Positions 25,431-37,605 of a stretch of 64,000 nucleotides of DNA are shown here, one piece after another. The notes below the pieces were generated by a model. It was not told where the DNA came from and did not search any database. It saw only the letters and a list, made by a program, of their open reading frames with translations. How positions within the stretch are numbered: position 1 is the first letter of the stretch; the number at the start of each line of letters is the position of its first letter. This stretch comes from Allium sativum (taxonomy: Eukaryota; Streptophyta; Magnoliopsida; Asparagales; Amaryllidaceae): positions 492,802,453-492,866,452 of the forward strand of contig CM060923.1 of the NCBI GenBank assembly GCA_030737875.1. The letters run 5' to 3'. Made by a program: the position numbers and the translations under genes.

Positions 25431-25488
25431 AAATCAGTCCTAAAGTTTCACTATTCGCTTCTTTGAGGATTTCAGCGATTCGGGTATC

Positions 25489-28400
25489 ATGGCTGGAAAA
25501 AGATCTAAAGTTTCGCAGACCAACGAAACGATTGAGGAGAGTGTGCACGAACTGGGCAACGAAGAAACTCTGGATCGCGGAGCGCAGGGGACGATCCGAT
25601 CCGACGAAGGCACCTCGTTCCGAGTCGATGAGAACGAGACGATCCGCGCCACTGAAGGGGTTGTCACTCGATCCCGAGGCAACACCTCGCAGCCTCCGCG
25701 TACCACGACCACGAGTCGATCTCAGGGGGGCGCAGCGAATCGCCCTCCACGAACCGCAGCTACCCGAATTGATGGTCAGAATACAACTCGACCTGGAAAA
25801 GAACCTATGACCCACTCCTATCGTCCTGGAACCTCTGCTCGACCCGGTTCGAGCTCTTTGCGCATAAGAGAGAGTGGTGATGACCACTATGATCCTGTCG
25901 CTCCTGTCACTGAGGGGGATCTCTCTCGCTTCGTCGAAATGTGGGATAGGTTGTTTGATGAGTTGGCCGCCCAAAGGCAGGAAAGTTCTATCCTACGGCA
26001 AAATCTGACGGCTATGGATAGAAGACTTGATGAGCTAACAAGGCAAAGAGCATCGCCGGTTCGTCCACTCACCCCAGTATATTCCTCTTCATCTGAAGAA
26101 TCGCCGAGACCTCTGCGGCGACCGTATGAGAGAGCCGAAAACATAGAACAGCTTCGGTTCGGGACCCTGCCCTCACAGGAAGAAGAAGAACTAGGGGCAG
26201 GACCCACAAACCATAATATGAACGGTCAAGCAACGACTCTGAGGACTCGAGATGTGAACAGTCCTGTGCACGACAGACCACCTCAGCCCCGTCGCTGTAC
26301 GCATACCCATGATAATAGGGGGCGACGAAGCCCCGTCCGAGCCCCGGATTTTGTGGCTACTCCCCGAAGAGAGATCAGAGAACCTCGTCGGGCCAGAGGC
26401 GCTGACCCTGAACCTCCTTTGACTAGTGCAAACGTTGCGGCCATGGTTCACCAGATTTTGGCCGACAGCCGTGGACAGCGGAACGAAGATTGGGGGATTG
26501 ACCGCAGTCATACCCCTTTTACTGACGATATTTTGGATGCGACTTTTCCAAGGCGTTTCAACATGCCACAAATGAACCGATATGCAGGAAGATCTGATCC
26601 TGTTCAGCACCTAATGAGATACTCTTGGTCGATGACTGCTGCCGCCGCTTCTGACGCGGTTAAGTGTAAAGCGTTTCCCATATTCCTGGAAGACGTGGCT
26701 TTGCTATGGTTTACTCGCCTGCCGGCGAGATCGATTTCTAGCTTCAGGGAACTAAGCGAGAAGTTCGTAGAACAATTCCGTATCTACGCACAGAAGACGA
26801 AAAGCGTGATCGATTTATTCCTTGTCAAACAGCGACCAGGCGAAAGTCTAAAGATGTACCTGGATCGTTTCAATTTGGCCGCCACCGAGGTTAAAGATCC
26901 TCATGAGCCGACCATTGTCGCAGCACTAATTGATGGAGTGGATAAGGACACTGAATTCGGGAGGTACTTGGCAGGCAAACCACCCCACACCAGAGAGTTA
27001 TTCTATGAGAAAGCCAATGTACATCTACGCCGGGAAGAGGTATACGCAAACCGAAAGGTTAAAACAACTGATAAGGAGGAAATTCAGAGCAATGTCGCCA
27101 TCTAACAGACTGGAGACAGCTCAGGGAAAGTTGAAGTTAACGTCGGAAATCAGAATCAGGATGGTCGCCAGCCAGGTAACAACAACAATGGTAACGGCAA
27201 CAACCGGAAGAGGGGCCGAGGGAACGACTCCCAGAGAAGGACTCGTCCCAGGGCCTTTGAAAGTTATACACCCATAAGTGATACCCTGGAAAATATCTTT
27301 ATGGATGCGTACGAAGTCCTCCAAAATAAGAGGCCACCTCCTCGAGAATCGACAGAGAAAGAGCGTGAGACAGGAAAGTTTTGTCTCTTTCATCAAATTC
27401 ACGGCCATTCGACGAATGAATGCCGTCACCTGAGGGACGTAGTCGAAAGGCTGCTTCGAGAAGGGAAGCTAGATGAATACAGAGTAACGCCTAGGGACAG
27501 GGGGCAAGCAGTGCAGGCCCCGAATCAGAATCAAAATCAACTTGCTACTAGGCCAACTGCCCAGCAAAAGGGAAAGAATATTGTTATCAATACCGTGATC
27601 GGTGGGCTTTATCTTGCTGGGCACAGTTCCAAAGCTTTAGATCAATACGTCAACGCAGCCAAACAACACCTCGAAGTGGGGGAATGTAGCAACCCCGAGG
27701 ACAGTATCCCGGTGAAGCAGCAGAAGATGATGACTGATGATGTTGTTTTCCGAGAACGAGAAAGCATCGGAGTCCACGCTCCAACTGAAGATCCACTTGT
27801 AATTACGATACCCATTGGGCCAGCCACTGTTCATAAGGTTCTGGTGGACAACGGGAGTTCCGTTAATATTCTTTTCAAAAAGGCCTTTGACCAGATGAAT
27901 CTTGAGATAAAAGACTAGAAGCCCTGCCAAGGATGGATCCGTAGATTCAACGGAGCATCCACCGCACCTATGGGTTATGTAGAATTGCCGGTTACACTTG
28001 GGGAAGGAGAACGCCAGAGAGTGAGAATCCTTCCCTTTGTGGTTTTGGATGTCGAATCGCCATACAATGCCTTCTTGGGCCGACCGGCCCTCGCAAAGTT
28101 CAGAGCCTGTATAGCCCCCTGGTGCTTGCTATTGAAATTCCCCACAGAAGCTGGCATTGGTATCGTCAGAGGGGATCAGGTTGCTGCGCGAGCATGTTAT
28201 GTTGCCGAACTAAAGTTGCTTCGCAACGGCGGGGATATCGAAACTAAAGGCACTCCTCCCCCTTTGGGGGCGGGAACCTTATAGCAACCAAAGAGGATAA
28301 TTGTTGGAGAGTTGCCTAGAGTAATGCCCGAGGATATAGATCCCAGAGAGGATCAAGAACCTGGGGGTAGAACGGCGACTCCCAACGAGGCAACTGTGGA

Positions 28401-31400
28401 TGTGCCAATCGATGACAGTGACCCGGAGAAGGTCCTTAAGATTGGATCCCAGTTAAGTCCGAATCTTGCTGAAGAATTGACAACTTTCTTAAAGAACAAC
28501 TTGGATGTATTCGCTTGGACCCACGCGGACATGTGCGGGATATCCCCATCAATCATGAGCCATTCTTTGAGCATTAACCCCAAACATCCTCCAGTAAAGC
28601 AAAAAAGGCGAATGTTGGGCCCAAAGAGGTCCGCTGCCTTGAAAGAAGAGGTTGGAAAGCTAAAGAGTAATGGGTTTATCAGAGATTCAACTTACCCAGA
28701 CTGGATTTCGAATCCAGTCCTGGTAAAGAAGGCCAACGGGAAGTGGCGAACGTGTATCGACTTCTCAGATTTAAACAAAGCTTGTCCAAAAGATAGTTTC
28801 CCATTACCTCGAATTGACCAGTTGGTAGACTCGACGGCAGGTCACGAGCTTCTCTCATTTATGGATGCTTATTCAGGATACAACCAAATTCCAATGCATG
28901 TTCCAGATCAAGAGCATACTAGTTTTATCACTGATCTGGGATTATATTGTTACGTAGTAATGCCCTTTGGTTTGAAGAACGCAGGCGCTACATACCAACG
29001 TTTGGTCAACAGGATGTTTTATAACCAAATCGGGAAAACCATGGAAGTATACGTCGACGATATGTTGGTTAAGTCTAAGCAATCCTCTGAACACACTACT
29101 GACTTGGCAGAGATGTTCGGCATTCTTCGAAAGTATGGAATGAAACTCAATCCAACCAAATGTTCATTCGGTGTTGCTTCTGGAAAATTCTTGGGATTCA
29201 TTGTCAGTTCACGCGGTATCGAGATTAATCCAGACCAGATCGCGACAATCAGAAACATTCAGGAACCTAGGCAAATTAGGGATGTGCAAAGCTTTGCCGG
29301 AAAAGTGGCCGCACTAAGCAGATTTATCTCCAGGGCTACGGATAAGTGCATCCCATTCTTCGAATTAATAAAGCGAGGAAAACGCCACTTTAAATGGACT
29401 CCTGACTGCATAGAAGCGTTTCAGAATTTGCTCAGGCACTTGGAGAAACCTCCCATTTTATCTAAACCAATAGATCACGAGGATTTATTCGTGTATTTGG
29501 CCGTGTCATCCCATGCGATCAGCTCAGCGTTGGTAAGGGAAGAGGATAAGGTCCAAAGACCTGTGTATTATGTGAGCAAAAAATTGACAGCAGCAGAGCG
29601 TAATTATCCACGGATAGAAAAACTGGCGTATAGTTTACTGATTGCCTCCAGAAAACTTCGGCACTACTTTCAGGCACATCCTATTACCATATATACTGAT
29701 CATCCACTCAAGCAAGTTTTACAGAGACCGGAGGCATCTGGAAGGTTACTCAAATGGAATATTGAGTTAAGTCAATTTGACTTGAACTTTCAGCCCAGAC
29801 GATCAATTCGGGGGCAAGTGATAGCCGACTTCATAGCAGAGTTCACTGTTCCTGAAGAAGATATAGCAAACGAAGAAGTGGAACCCTCAAAGTTACTTTT
29901 CGACCCTAATGTCTGGAGATTATATACTGATGGTGCTAGGAACGACGAAAGATCCGGCGCTGGAATAGTGCTTGAAACCCCTAAGAAACGATTGATAACC
30001 TATGCCATCCGAATGGAGTTTCAGGCCACTAACAACGATTCTGAATATGAAGCTCTGATAGCCGGATTAAAGATTGCAAAGGTACTAGAAGTCACAAAAC
30101 TGAACATCTTCTGCGACTCCAAGTTAGTTGTGAACCAAGTTACTGGAAGATTCCAAGCTAAAAGTGCAAGATTGATTCTATACTTAAAGAAAGTGAAAGA
30201 ACTGCTGAATGAGTTTGATCACTACAGCATATCTCATATTCCGCGGTCAGAAAATCAGCAGGCAGGCAAGTTGGCAAAGATGGCTAGTTCTAACGATCCT
30301 GAAGTGATCGGGCTAGCCCCCGTTGAAGTACTTCGGTCCCCCAACGTTGATCAGATGGAAATCGACCTAGTACTAGAGACGAAACCAGAAAGGGAGTCGT
30401 GGATGACCCCTATAAAGAATTTCCTAATGGATGGAGCGCTTCCGACCAAGAAAGGCGAGAGGCGTAAAGTGATTCGTAAAGCCGCCAGATACGTACTGCA
30501 AGGCGGAGTTCTTTATAGACAAGGGTTTTCAATGCCCCTCCTTCGGTGTATAGCCCACGATGACATCAAACGTGTGCTGCAAGAAGTCCACGAAGGCGAA
30601 TGTGGCGACCACGCTAGAGGGCAAACTTTGGCGAAAAAGGTATTGCGGCATGGTTACTTCTGGCCTACCATAAACAAGGATGCAGTAAGATATGCACGAC
30701 GATGTGATGCGTGCCAGAGATTTTCAAAGATACCTAGAGCGCCTCCAAGCCAGTTAAAAACAATGATGAGTCCATGGCCATTTGCTATGTGGGGAATTGA
30801 TATCATAGGAAGTCTCCCCATAGCAAGGGGCGGAGCAAGGTTCGCTATCGTGGCCGTGGACTATTTCACTAAGTGGGTCGAGGCAGAACCACTAACTACA
30901 ATCACCACTAAGCGAGTGATCAACTTCATTGTGAGAAACATCATTTGCCAATTTGGAATTCCAAAGATTGTGATAACAGACAACGGAACTCAATTTGATA
31001 GTGCTGAATTCAGAAACTTCTGCCAAAAATACCACATGGAGAATCGATACACCTCCGTGGCACACCCACAATCGAACGGGCAAGTCGAAGCTGCAAATAA
31101 AGTAATTAAGTCCATTCTGAAAAGAAGAATGAAGCGGGCTAGAGCCATGTGGGCTGATGAATTGCCCTTGGCGCTATGGGCGTACAGGACGACATATAAA
31201 TCAGTGACAGGACATACCCCGTTCTCCCTCGCTTTTGGAACGGAAGCAGTCATCCCGATTGAGATAAAGGTACCATCCCATCGGGTGACCTATTATGATC
31301 CAATGACCAATAATGAATTGCTCCTTGAGTCCCTGGATATGATCGAAGAAAAGAGGGATGAAGCCGACCTGCGTGCTCTGAGATGCAAGCAACAGGTCGC

Positions 31401-31620
31401 CAGATATTACAACAAAAAGGTCCGAGCCCGGACCTGGGAACCCGGAGACTTGGTTCTGAAACATGTCTTTCCACCCCCAACTCATATGGGAACGAAGTGG
31501 GAAGGACCGTACTCTATTCTCAGCAAGCTTGATAACGGAACCTTCAAGCTGGCAACCGTAGATGGAAAGGAAATCCCCAGAGTGTGGAATGCCCAACATC
31601 TACGGCCATATCTAACATGA
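25489..31620 (+). pseudogene. gag-pol: Tat element gag-pol: one frame with three in-frame stops
   Basis: From the ATG at 25489 to the TGA at 31618-31620 a single frame of about 2043 codons runs with no frameshift, broken only by TAA (27103-27105), TAG (27916-27918) and TAG (28282-28284). The gag half has an Arg/Ser-rich N-terminus and a Retrotrans_gag domain (about residues 340-450). A zinc-knuckle-like motif CLFHQIHGHSTNEC is near 27385. Protease: VDNGSSVNIL at about 27843. Reverse transcriptase: YVDD at 29050-29061. RNase H: YTDHPLKQ near 29690. A second RNase H starts at LYTDGARND (about 29920) and includes NNDSEYEALIAGL. Integrase: HARGQT/CDAC zinc region, GIDIIG, TDNGTQFDS and SNGQVEAAN. 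Family knowledge: Tat elements often separate gag from pol by a stop, so the first stop could be natural; the two close ones in and after protease look like mutations. Confidence 0.9.
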
Positions 31621-32000
31621 GAAGTTTCAAATTTATTCTTTTGCTTTGTTAAAAAACTATGTACAGGGCATGACTTGCCTAGAACAGTCTAATTCCTTAA
31701 AGCAAGAGATTATAAAGTGGACGTAGGTCATGATTCGACCGAACCACTATAAAAATACTGTGTGGCATTTACCTTTATTGCATATTTATTTATTTGCTTA
31801 TGAAAAATCAATGTGAATAATGCAGGTACCCGAAGTCCAGTGCCGACGGTTCCTCTCGCAAACTAATCAGAGGAACCCAAAACATGGGCAAAGGCTCCAA
31901 CTGCTTGTCCGACTAGCCTTAATCCGCGGAGCACGGGTTAAGTCAGTTTGCAAGGATGAGTTTGATGAGAATGCTTGATTGCAGACTGCATAATCCGTGA
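31621..32000 (+). other. Spacer after Tat integrase with two hairpins
   Basis: Noncoding. It holds the second copy of the LTR-type nested hairpin (31716-31748: AGTGG/CCACT outside, GGTC/GACC inside) and a perfect 9-bp hairpin GGTTCCTCT/AGAGGAACC at 31848-31877 with a 12-nt loop. Confidence 0.6.
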
Positions 32001-32405
32001 CTCTAACTCTCCAGAGTAGAGAGAAAGTATAAAGGACACGAAAATCGACGTCCACAAATAACGGCGGTGTACCATGATCGGAGCTGCCTAAGCACGAACT
32101 CTAACTCTCCAGAGAGAGAGAGAGAGAGTATAAAGGCGTCTCCGATTGAGCGCTGAGAAAGAGCTCCTTCCCCGCTGAAGGATCGGGGGGCGAGTGAATC
32201 GCTGAGCTCGAACTCTAACTCTCCAGAGAGAGAGAGAGTATAAAGGCGTCTCCGATTGAGCGCTGAGAAATAGCTCCCTCCCCGCTGAAGGATCGGGGAG
32301 CAAATGAATCTCCAAGTGCAAAACTCTAACTCTCCAGAGAGAGAGACAGTACAAAAGCGTCTCCGATTGAGCGCTGAGAAAGAAATTATTCCCTGCTAAA
32401 GGAAC
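32001..32405 (+). repeat. Tandem repeat of about 98-114 bp in the Tat spacer
   Basis: Four units start CTCTAACTCTCCAGAG at 32001, 32099, 32213 and 32324. Later units share GTATAAAGGCGTCTCCGATT and a CCCCGCTGAAGGATCGGGG-like hairpin. Such arrays between integrase and 3' LTR are known in Tat elements and can seed satellite DNA. Confidence 0.85.
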
Positions 32406-32840
32406 AAGGGCTAATTGAACTACTGTTATCCCATGAAATCTCCTATACCCCCGTACTCGGACATAGGGGGCAACTTGCTGTTAGTACTAATTTATCCCTA
32501 GTAAACCCCAGTCAGATGCTACGGTAACAACTGATTGGGGGGCACCAGGCACTCATATGCGAACACTAAACTTTGATACAACACTGTAACATAGCATGAA
32601 CATTTTTCTTCCTGTTGATTGACTGACTTATAATTATTAATAGTTGGCTAACGACTAAACATGGAAAGTTTCTATGAATACAGGTACACAATGATGTGAG
32701 GAGAAACAAATCCTTGTTTATGTACTACGAGTCAGCAAAATGGAAAACAATCTAGAAACAAAAGTGAGGACCAGTCTCACAATTACACTTCCTGGCCAGT
32801 GAAAAACCTAAAGACAAAATATCAACAAACTACAAACATC
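32406..32840 (+). other. Noncoding Tat spacer between tandem repeat and antisense gene
   Basis: No ORF of note. It would contain the 3' UTR and polyadenylation site of the antisense gene. Convergent transcription of gag-pol (plus) and the antisense gene (minus) would meet here. Confidence 0.5.
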
Positions 32841-35800
32841 CTATTTTTGCTTTGATTTATTCTCTTGCTTCTGCCTCTCCAGCCTCTCCTTGTCGGCTTC
32901 AGATGAATCCCCCTTCTTCCTCTTCCGCTTGTCCACAAGGGGAGCATCTGACTCCTCTGAGGCCTCCACCTCTTTTCTCTTGCTTCTACTGGAGAGGGAA
33001 GTCGGGAAGTCATCGGGGTTTGCGAAGTGAAGCTGCCGGCTGATGGACTTGGACTGGATTTTCACAATCATCCCGGTTTTGGGATCAAATTCTGCAAGAG
33101 GGACTATGTCCAAAGCCTCATCCCCCACCTTCTTTGAAGCCAACCCTTTCTCTTGTCTGGCTTTCCAGCTGGCCAGGGGCTCTTCATCATCATCATCATC
33201 ATCGGCCTTTTTGGAGCCGGTAATGTCCTCTTCGTCATCCACATGGCGACCATCCATGTCTTTTAAAGCTTCGATAGTCTCGGCATCCTTGGGTACATCG
33301 GAGCTAGCTGCCGGGATGCTTCCTTCTACTGTTGTGACCTCTACTCGCTCTGAAACATCGATATCAACACCCGGCAGGGCAGTCTCCTTCTCCACTTCTC
33401 TCTCTTTTCCAGCGCCCTTGTCGACGGGCTCGCCACCTGCATTACGAGAGACACACATTACTAATTCAATGGGTTGTCCTGCTAGACGACGACAATTCGC
33501 AATCGCTTTAGCAAATTGCGGGGAAAAGAGAGAGATACCTTCAGCAGATGCTCCCTCTTGAATAGATCCGGATGCTCCAACAACCACGGGAGTTAGGCCT
33601 AAGGGGATTAGCGGATCGTCAGGATGGTACTCCTCAACTTCGGAGGTTTTAGACTTCGCGGCGGAGCTGGAACCTTCGTCAATTTTGCTTTTACCTTTAG
33701 TCATGGTTCTCTCCTTCTCCATTTCCGCCAGGATTAGGCGACGACCCTCTGCCAGGTCCTCGGGCTCGTTGTCTCTTAGGATGCTCTTCATCAATTCATC
33801 CTCGTTGATTTCTTCGACACCCAGTCTGTGTTTTTCGCCCTCCACGATGGCATCTCATAAGTTAGCCAAAGTAACATGATAATCCGGGATCCATGAGATA
33901 TTGCGAGTTTTGAGAACCTGGCCAAGGAAATCAAAAATCATCTCCTCAAACCCCTCGATTTCTTTCTCTCTTTCAAGGAGTTTGTTGTTGGAGGCAGTGG
34001 CTATTTCAATGGCGCTATCAACGTTCTTTTCGGCAAGAGCTGCCCGTCTCTCCGCGTCTGCAACCTGGTCATTCAAGATCACTTTTTCCGCCTCTGCCAG
34101 AGCCAAACTTTCTTTTAGACTCGCTTTTTCCGCCTCCCAAGCAGCCTTCTCAGTTTCAAAATGGCTTTGTGCCGTTACCAACTCGATGTTGGCCATTCTG
34201 AGGTCTTCAACCTCCTTTTTTAAGGCCATTTTTTCCTGGCTATTGGAATCCAGTTCTGAATGAAAGCACTGCTTGGCATTTTCTAATTCAGTCTTATAGT
34301 TTGCAGCGTCTCTCTGTGCCAAAGCGAGCTGGGCTTGAGCGTCTTCCAGGTCCTTCTCTAATTTTGTCCTAGCCCTTTCGTTATTTTCAAGTTTTGCTTT
34401 AGACCTGTGAGCTTCTATTTCAAGTGTTCGGATGACTTCCGAAAGATTAACTGCGTGCTTTTTCATCATCTCGTACTGCTTGGCCACGTGACGAATATGC
34501 CCGATAACTTCTTTATCCCAGTCTTTAGGGACCGGTTCCAAGGCAGGAACGAATACCATCCTATCAAAGAACATGCCTGGAAATTGTTCCCTCAGCTTTT
34601 CCAGCCTACCTTGGATCTCGGGACCATGGACGTGATCCCGTGACCCGGGGGCAGCTAGCTCTGGTTGGCTAGTGGGAACGATATCGCTTCCCCCCTTCTC
34701 AGTCTCTTTGGATGATTCTCTGTCCCTATCTTTGGATTCGTGACGCCTTTTTGACGACCGACTATGGGACGGTGCACTTTTTGGAGGAGTCAACTCTTTT
34801 GGAAGTTGCTTTCCCCCGGTCGGAATTGTCGGATGACTCGAAGGCCTGGTAGAGGTTGATTTGGGTGGAGATCGAGGTTGTGAGGAACTCGGCCTATGAG
34901 GAGGACCGCGAGGGCGCTCAGTATCCGGGCGGAGGCTAGGTGTGCCCTCACGAAGAAAACGATATGAGTAAGATTTCCTGTGGGACATCGCTCCTGTAAA
35001 AAGAAAAGAAGAGCATATTATAACTTTGAATATCCACGATATAATAGTGCACGGTCAGGCGGTGTGTGTGAGGTGTGCATCCCATATAATTCCCCCTAAC
35101 AGACCCGGGCCTGGAGACAGGCTCATCTGACTCGTTTCCCGCCCCATTGTTGAAGCAATCGCCTCTTCGGGAGCAGAAAAGAAAGGCTCCTCACCGAAGT
35201 CTTTTTCTGTATATTCAATGTCGGGTAGAGGGATTTTATTCAGCTCGTCAAATAACCGTTCTTCTGTCAAGTCATCGTCAGCAACAGTTTCCATTAGAGC
35301 AGAGAGAGGGATTTCTTTCGACACATCGCCGCGGGACTCATCCCCTCTGTATATGTTCAAGTCTTCATCATCTTGGATGACTATCGGAGAAGGACTCTTG
35401 TGAAATTTAGTTGTTTTCACCGCTTGTGAAGTTCCCTCTCCTTCCGTTGGGGGCACATATTTATAAGGTTTGCCGCCGGTCCCAAGTCCAAATCTTCTAT
35501 CCAGAAGGCGATGCTTATGAAGGTTGTCATCAGTAATGCATTTTTTAATCCTTAAGAAGTCGGATCTGCTTTGCAAAAGAATGGACAACCGGTTGTTGTA
35601 TAGTGCACCCTCTGTTTTCGGGAAGACATGATCTGTGTAAGACAAAGGAAAAAGCGGAAGAATGTTATTACTTAGACTCCTTAAGCAAGATATTCGACTA
35701 GGTGATCAAAGTTTACTTGATTTGAGCCATCTCCGTGAGCATCCAGCCTGTTTTCTTATGTAAAACCAGTCAGACTTAGGATCCCCGATGTTTCTATATC

Positions 35801-36434
35801 CGTCGTACAGAACTTTCCTGTTCGCCACTGATTCAAAAAAGGAAAAGTTTGGAGTTGCAGAAGAACGGTGCTTGAAGAGAAAGAAGAACACCAGATCTCT
35901 GAATTTAAGTTCGGCATGCAAGATCTCCGCATAAGCAACATATAAAGAGTATAGAGATGCGTAGGCATTTGGATGAAGCTGCATCGGAGCAATGCCTAGT
36001 CGTCTTAGAGTTTCAATGGCAATCGGAGGGAACGGAGGAATAGCTCCTACTAGACACATTGTTCGACTGATCGACATGTACCCTTCCGGTGCTAGATGGG
36101 GTCTATCTTCGCTTCCAGGTGTCAAGACATCGTCCCAAGGAATGCCGTGTCTTAAGCAGATTCTCTTGAGTTTTATCTCGTCAAGCTTGGACGCTAAAGA
36201 ATCAGAGAATTTATCTATCCCGACTGCGCCTGGAATTTCGTCCGGAGCTCGCTCGTCAGACTCGGAGTTGTTGCTGGATGAAGTACTTTCTGTCGGATCT
36301 GATTCTGTGGCTTCATACTCAGATCCAGAGTCTTCACCTCCCGGATTGATTGGAGGAATTTGAGGATTATACTGTTCAGGAGTCTCGGATTCCGTTTCGG
36401 CTACAGATCTTGAGGAAGAGTGATCGTTTGACAT
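32841..36434 (-). CDS. Antisense gene of the Tat element (Transposase_28-like N-terminus), three exons
   Basis: Minus-strand ORFs join through two introns with agreeing phase: exon 1 36434-35717, intron 35716-35633 (GTAAAC...ACACAG), exon 2 35632-35105, intron 35104-34994 (GTCTGT...TTACAG), exon 3 34993-32841. The total is 3399 nt, 1133 codons including the end stop. One TGA at 33855-33857 interrupts exon 3, with the frame open on both sides. Exon 1 has an acidic Ser/Glu-rich start, then a region containing GAIPPFPPIAIETLRRLGIA and QLHPNAYASLYSL. This matches, from memory, the 'putative gypsy type transposon' domain (Transposase_28) found in antisense ORFs of Tat elements. Exon 3 begins Arg/Ser/Pro-rich, then has a long heptad-rich coiled coil (about 34600-33900) and an acidic/basic tail. 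Function unknown. Splicing is predicted, not shown. Confidence 0.72.
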
Positions 36435-37592
36435 TGCTGCTAGGACGAGAAAATATGAACAATAAGATTAACACTACCCGTCCCCCGTGTGTGCAAGTGC
36501 CGGTGTGTGTGCTTGTGTGTGCGCATTATTAAAAACAATAATAAAGCATGAAAGCAGTCAAGGTTATCAGAAGTCGTTAGTCGTCATATGCAGTCAAATC
36601 ATGAGGTCATTTAGTCCAGAAAGTCCAACGTCGCGGTTCTAGCCTAACTGTTCAAAGTTTTATGGCGACAGGATGTTGATTAAAGTCTGAAATTTCTTCG
36701 TATCGTTATCTGTAAGACGGATCGCAAAGCATAGGGATCACCCCTCTTTTTCGACTCGCGGAGCATAGGAATTGCCCCCCATCGAATCGCCGGATGAAGG
36801 GATCGCCCCTTCATGAACCGTTGCTACTCCCACGATCCGTCTCTTCGTGGCCACCTCGATCTGTCGTCTCGCCACTCGCGTTCGTCTTCCATCTTTGACC
36901 ACGAAACGAAACGGCCTTCTGTCTTCTTCTTCTTCCTCCTCCGTTTCCCTCCTCTCCTTTCCTTCTTCAAACTCCGAGCACTACGTCGCTTGGCCATGGC
37001 GTTTTGATGATTTCGTCAGAAAAGCACGAATTCTCATCGTTTCCAGTCAAGGAAATTCGTGGAAGAGCGGCGTTCACAGACAAGAATGCTTTTAGTGGAG
37101 TTACCTTTCTAAAGATTGAAAGAATGCTTGGATTTTCGAAGGGTCAAAAGATTTGGGTTCGCTCCTTGATAATGTAGGCGAAACGATTCGGTAGGAAAGA
37201 AAGAAGAAGGAGAATGAAGGGGAAGGGGTCGGCTTATATAGGCAAAGAGGGTGACCGTTTGTCTCCCCTTCTTTGTCTTATTCGGTCCACGAAGCACCAT
37301 GCAGGCCACGATCCAAAGATGGAATCGCATAGAAGCCCACGGACCGCTTTGAAACGATGGCCCACAAAACTCAAAGCCCGACACGGCTCGAAGGAAAATA
37401 CGCCCCGTTTCGCACAAAGGCCTAGGTACTCGGCACGAGACGGGCAGATGACCAAATCGGACCGTGTCGCCCTATGGCGACCCGATTCATACATGTTTCG
37501 ATTTGAACCAATGCGACTGTTGATTTACGTCCCTTCAGGAGAAGGTAAATAAGAATCTTCGAAGCATGTTCCATCATCAATAAAACATACTT
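36435..37592. other. Upstream region of the antisense gene / 3' noncoding region of the Tat element
   Basis: No convincing gene. It should contain the promoter of the antisense gene on the minus strand; no clear TATA box was picked out. A GATCGC/GGATCAC-rich patch at 36720-36830 echoes the LTR base composition. ORFs at 36813-37095 and 37109-37552 are low-complexity or shadows. Confidence 0.45.
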
Positions 37593-37605
37593 CGAGGGGG
37601 CAAAA
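37593..37605 (+). other. Polypurine tract of the Tat element
   Basis: CGAGGGGGCAAAA directly before the 3' LTR start TGTTGGC. Confidence 0.85.

Noticed and set aside
33043..33561. 172-codon plus-strand ORF
   Set aside because: Shadow of the antisense gene's exon 3; Ser-rich complement of its acidic coding sequence.
36813..37095. Ser/Leu-rich plus-strand ORFs near the Tat 3' end
   Set aside because: Low-complexity pyrimidine-rich sequence upstream of the antisense gene; no domain.
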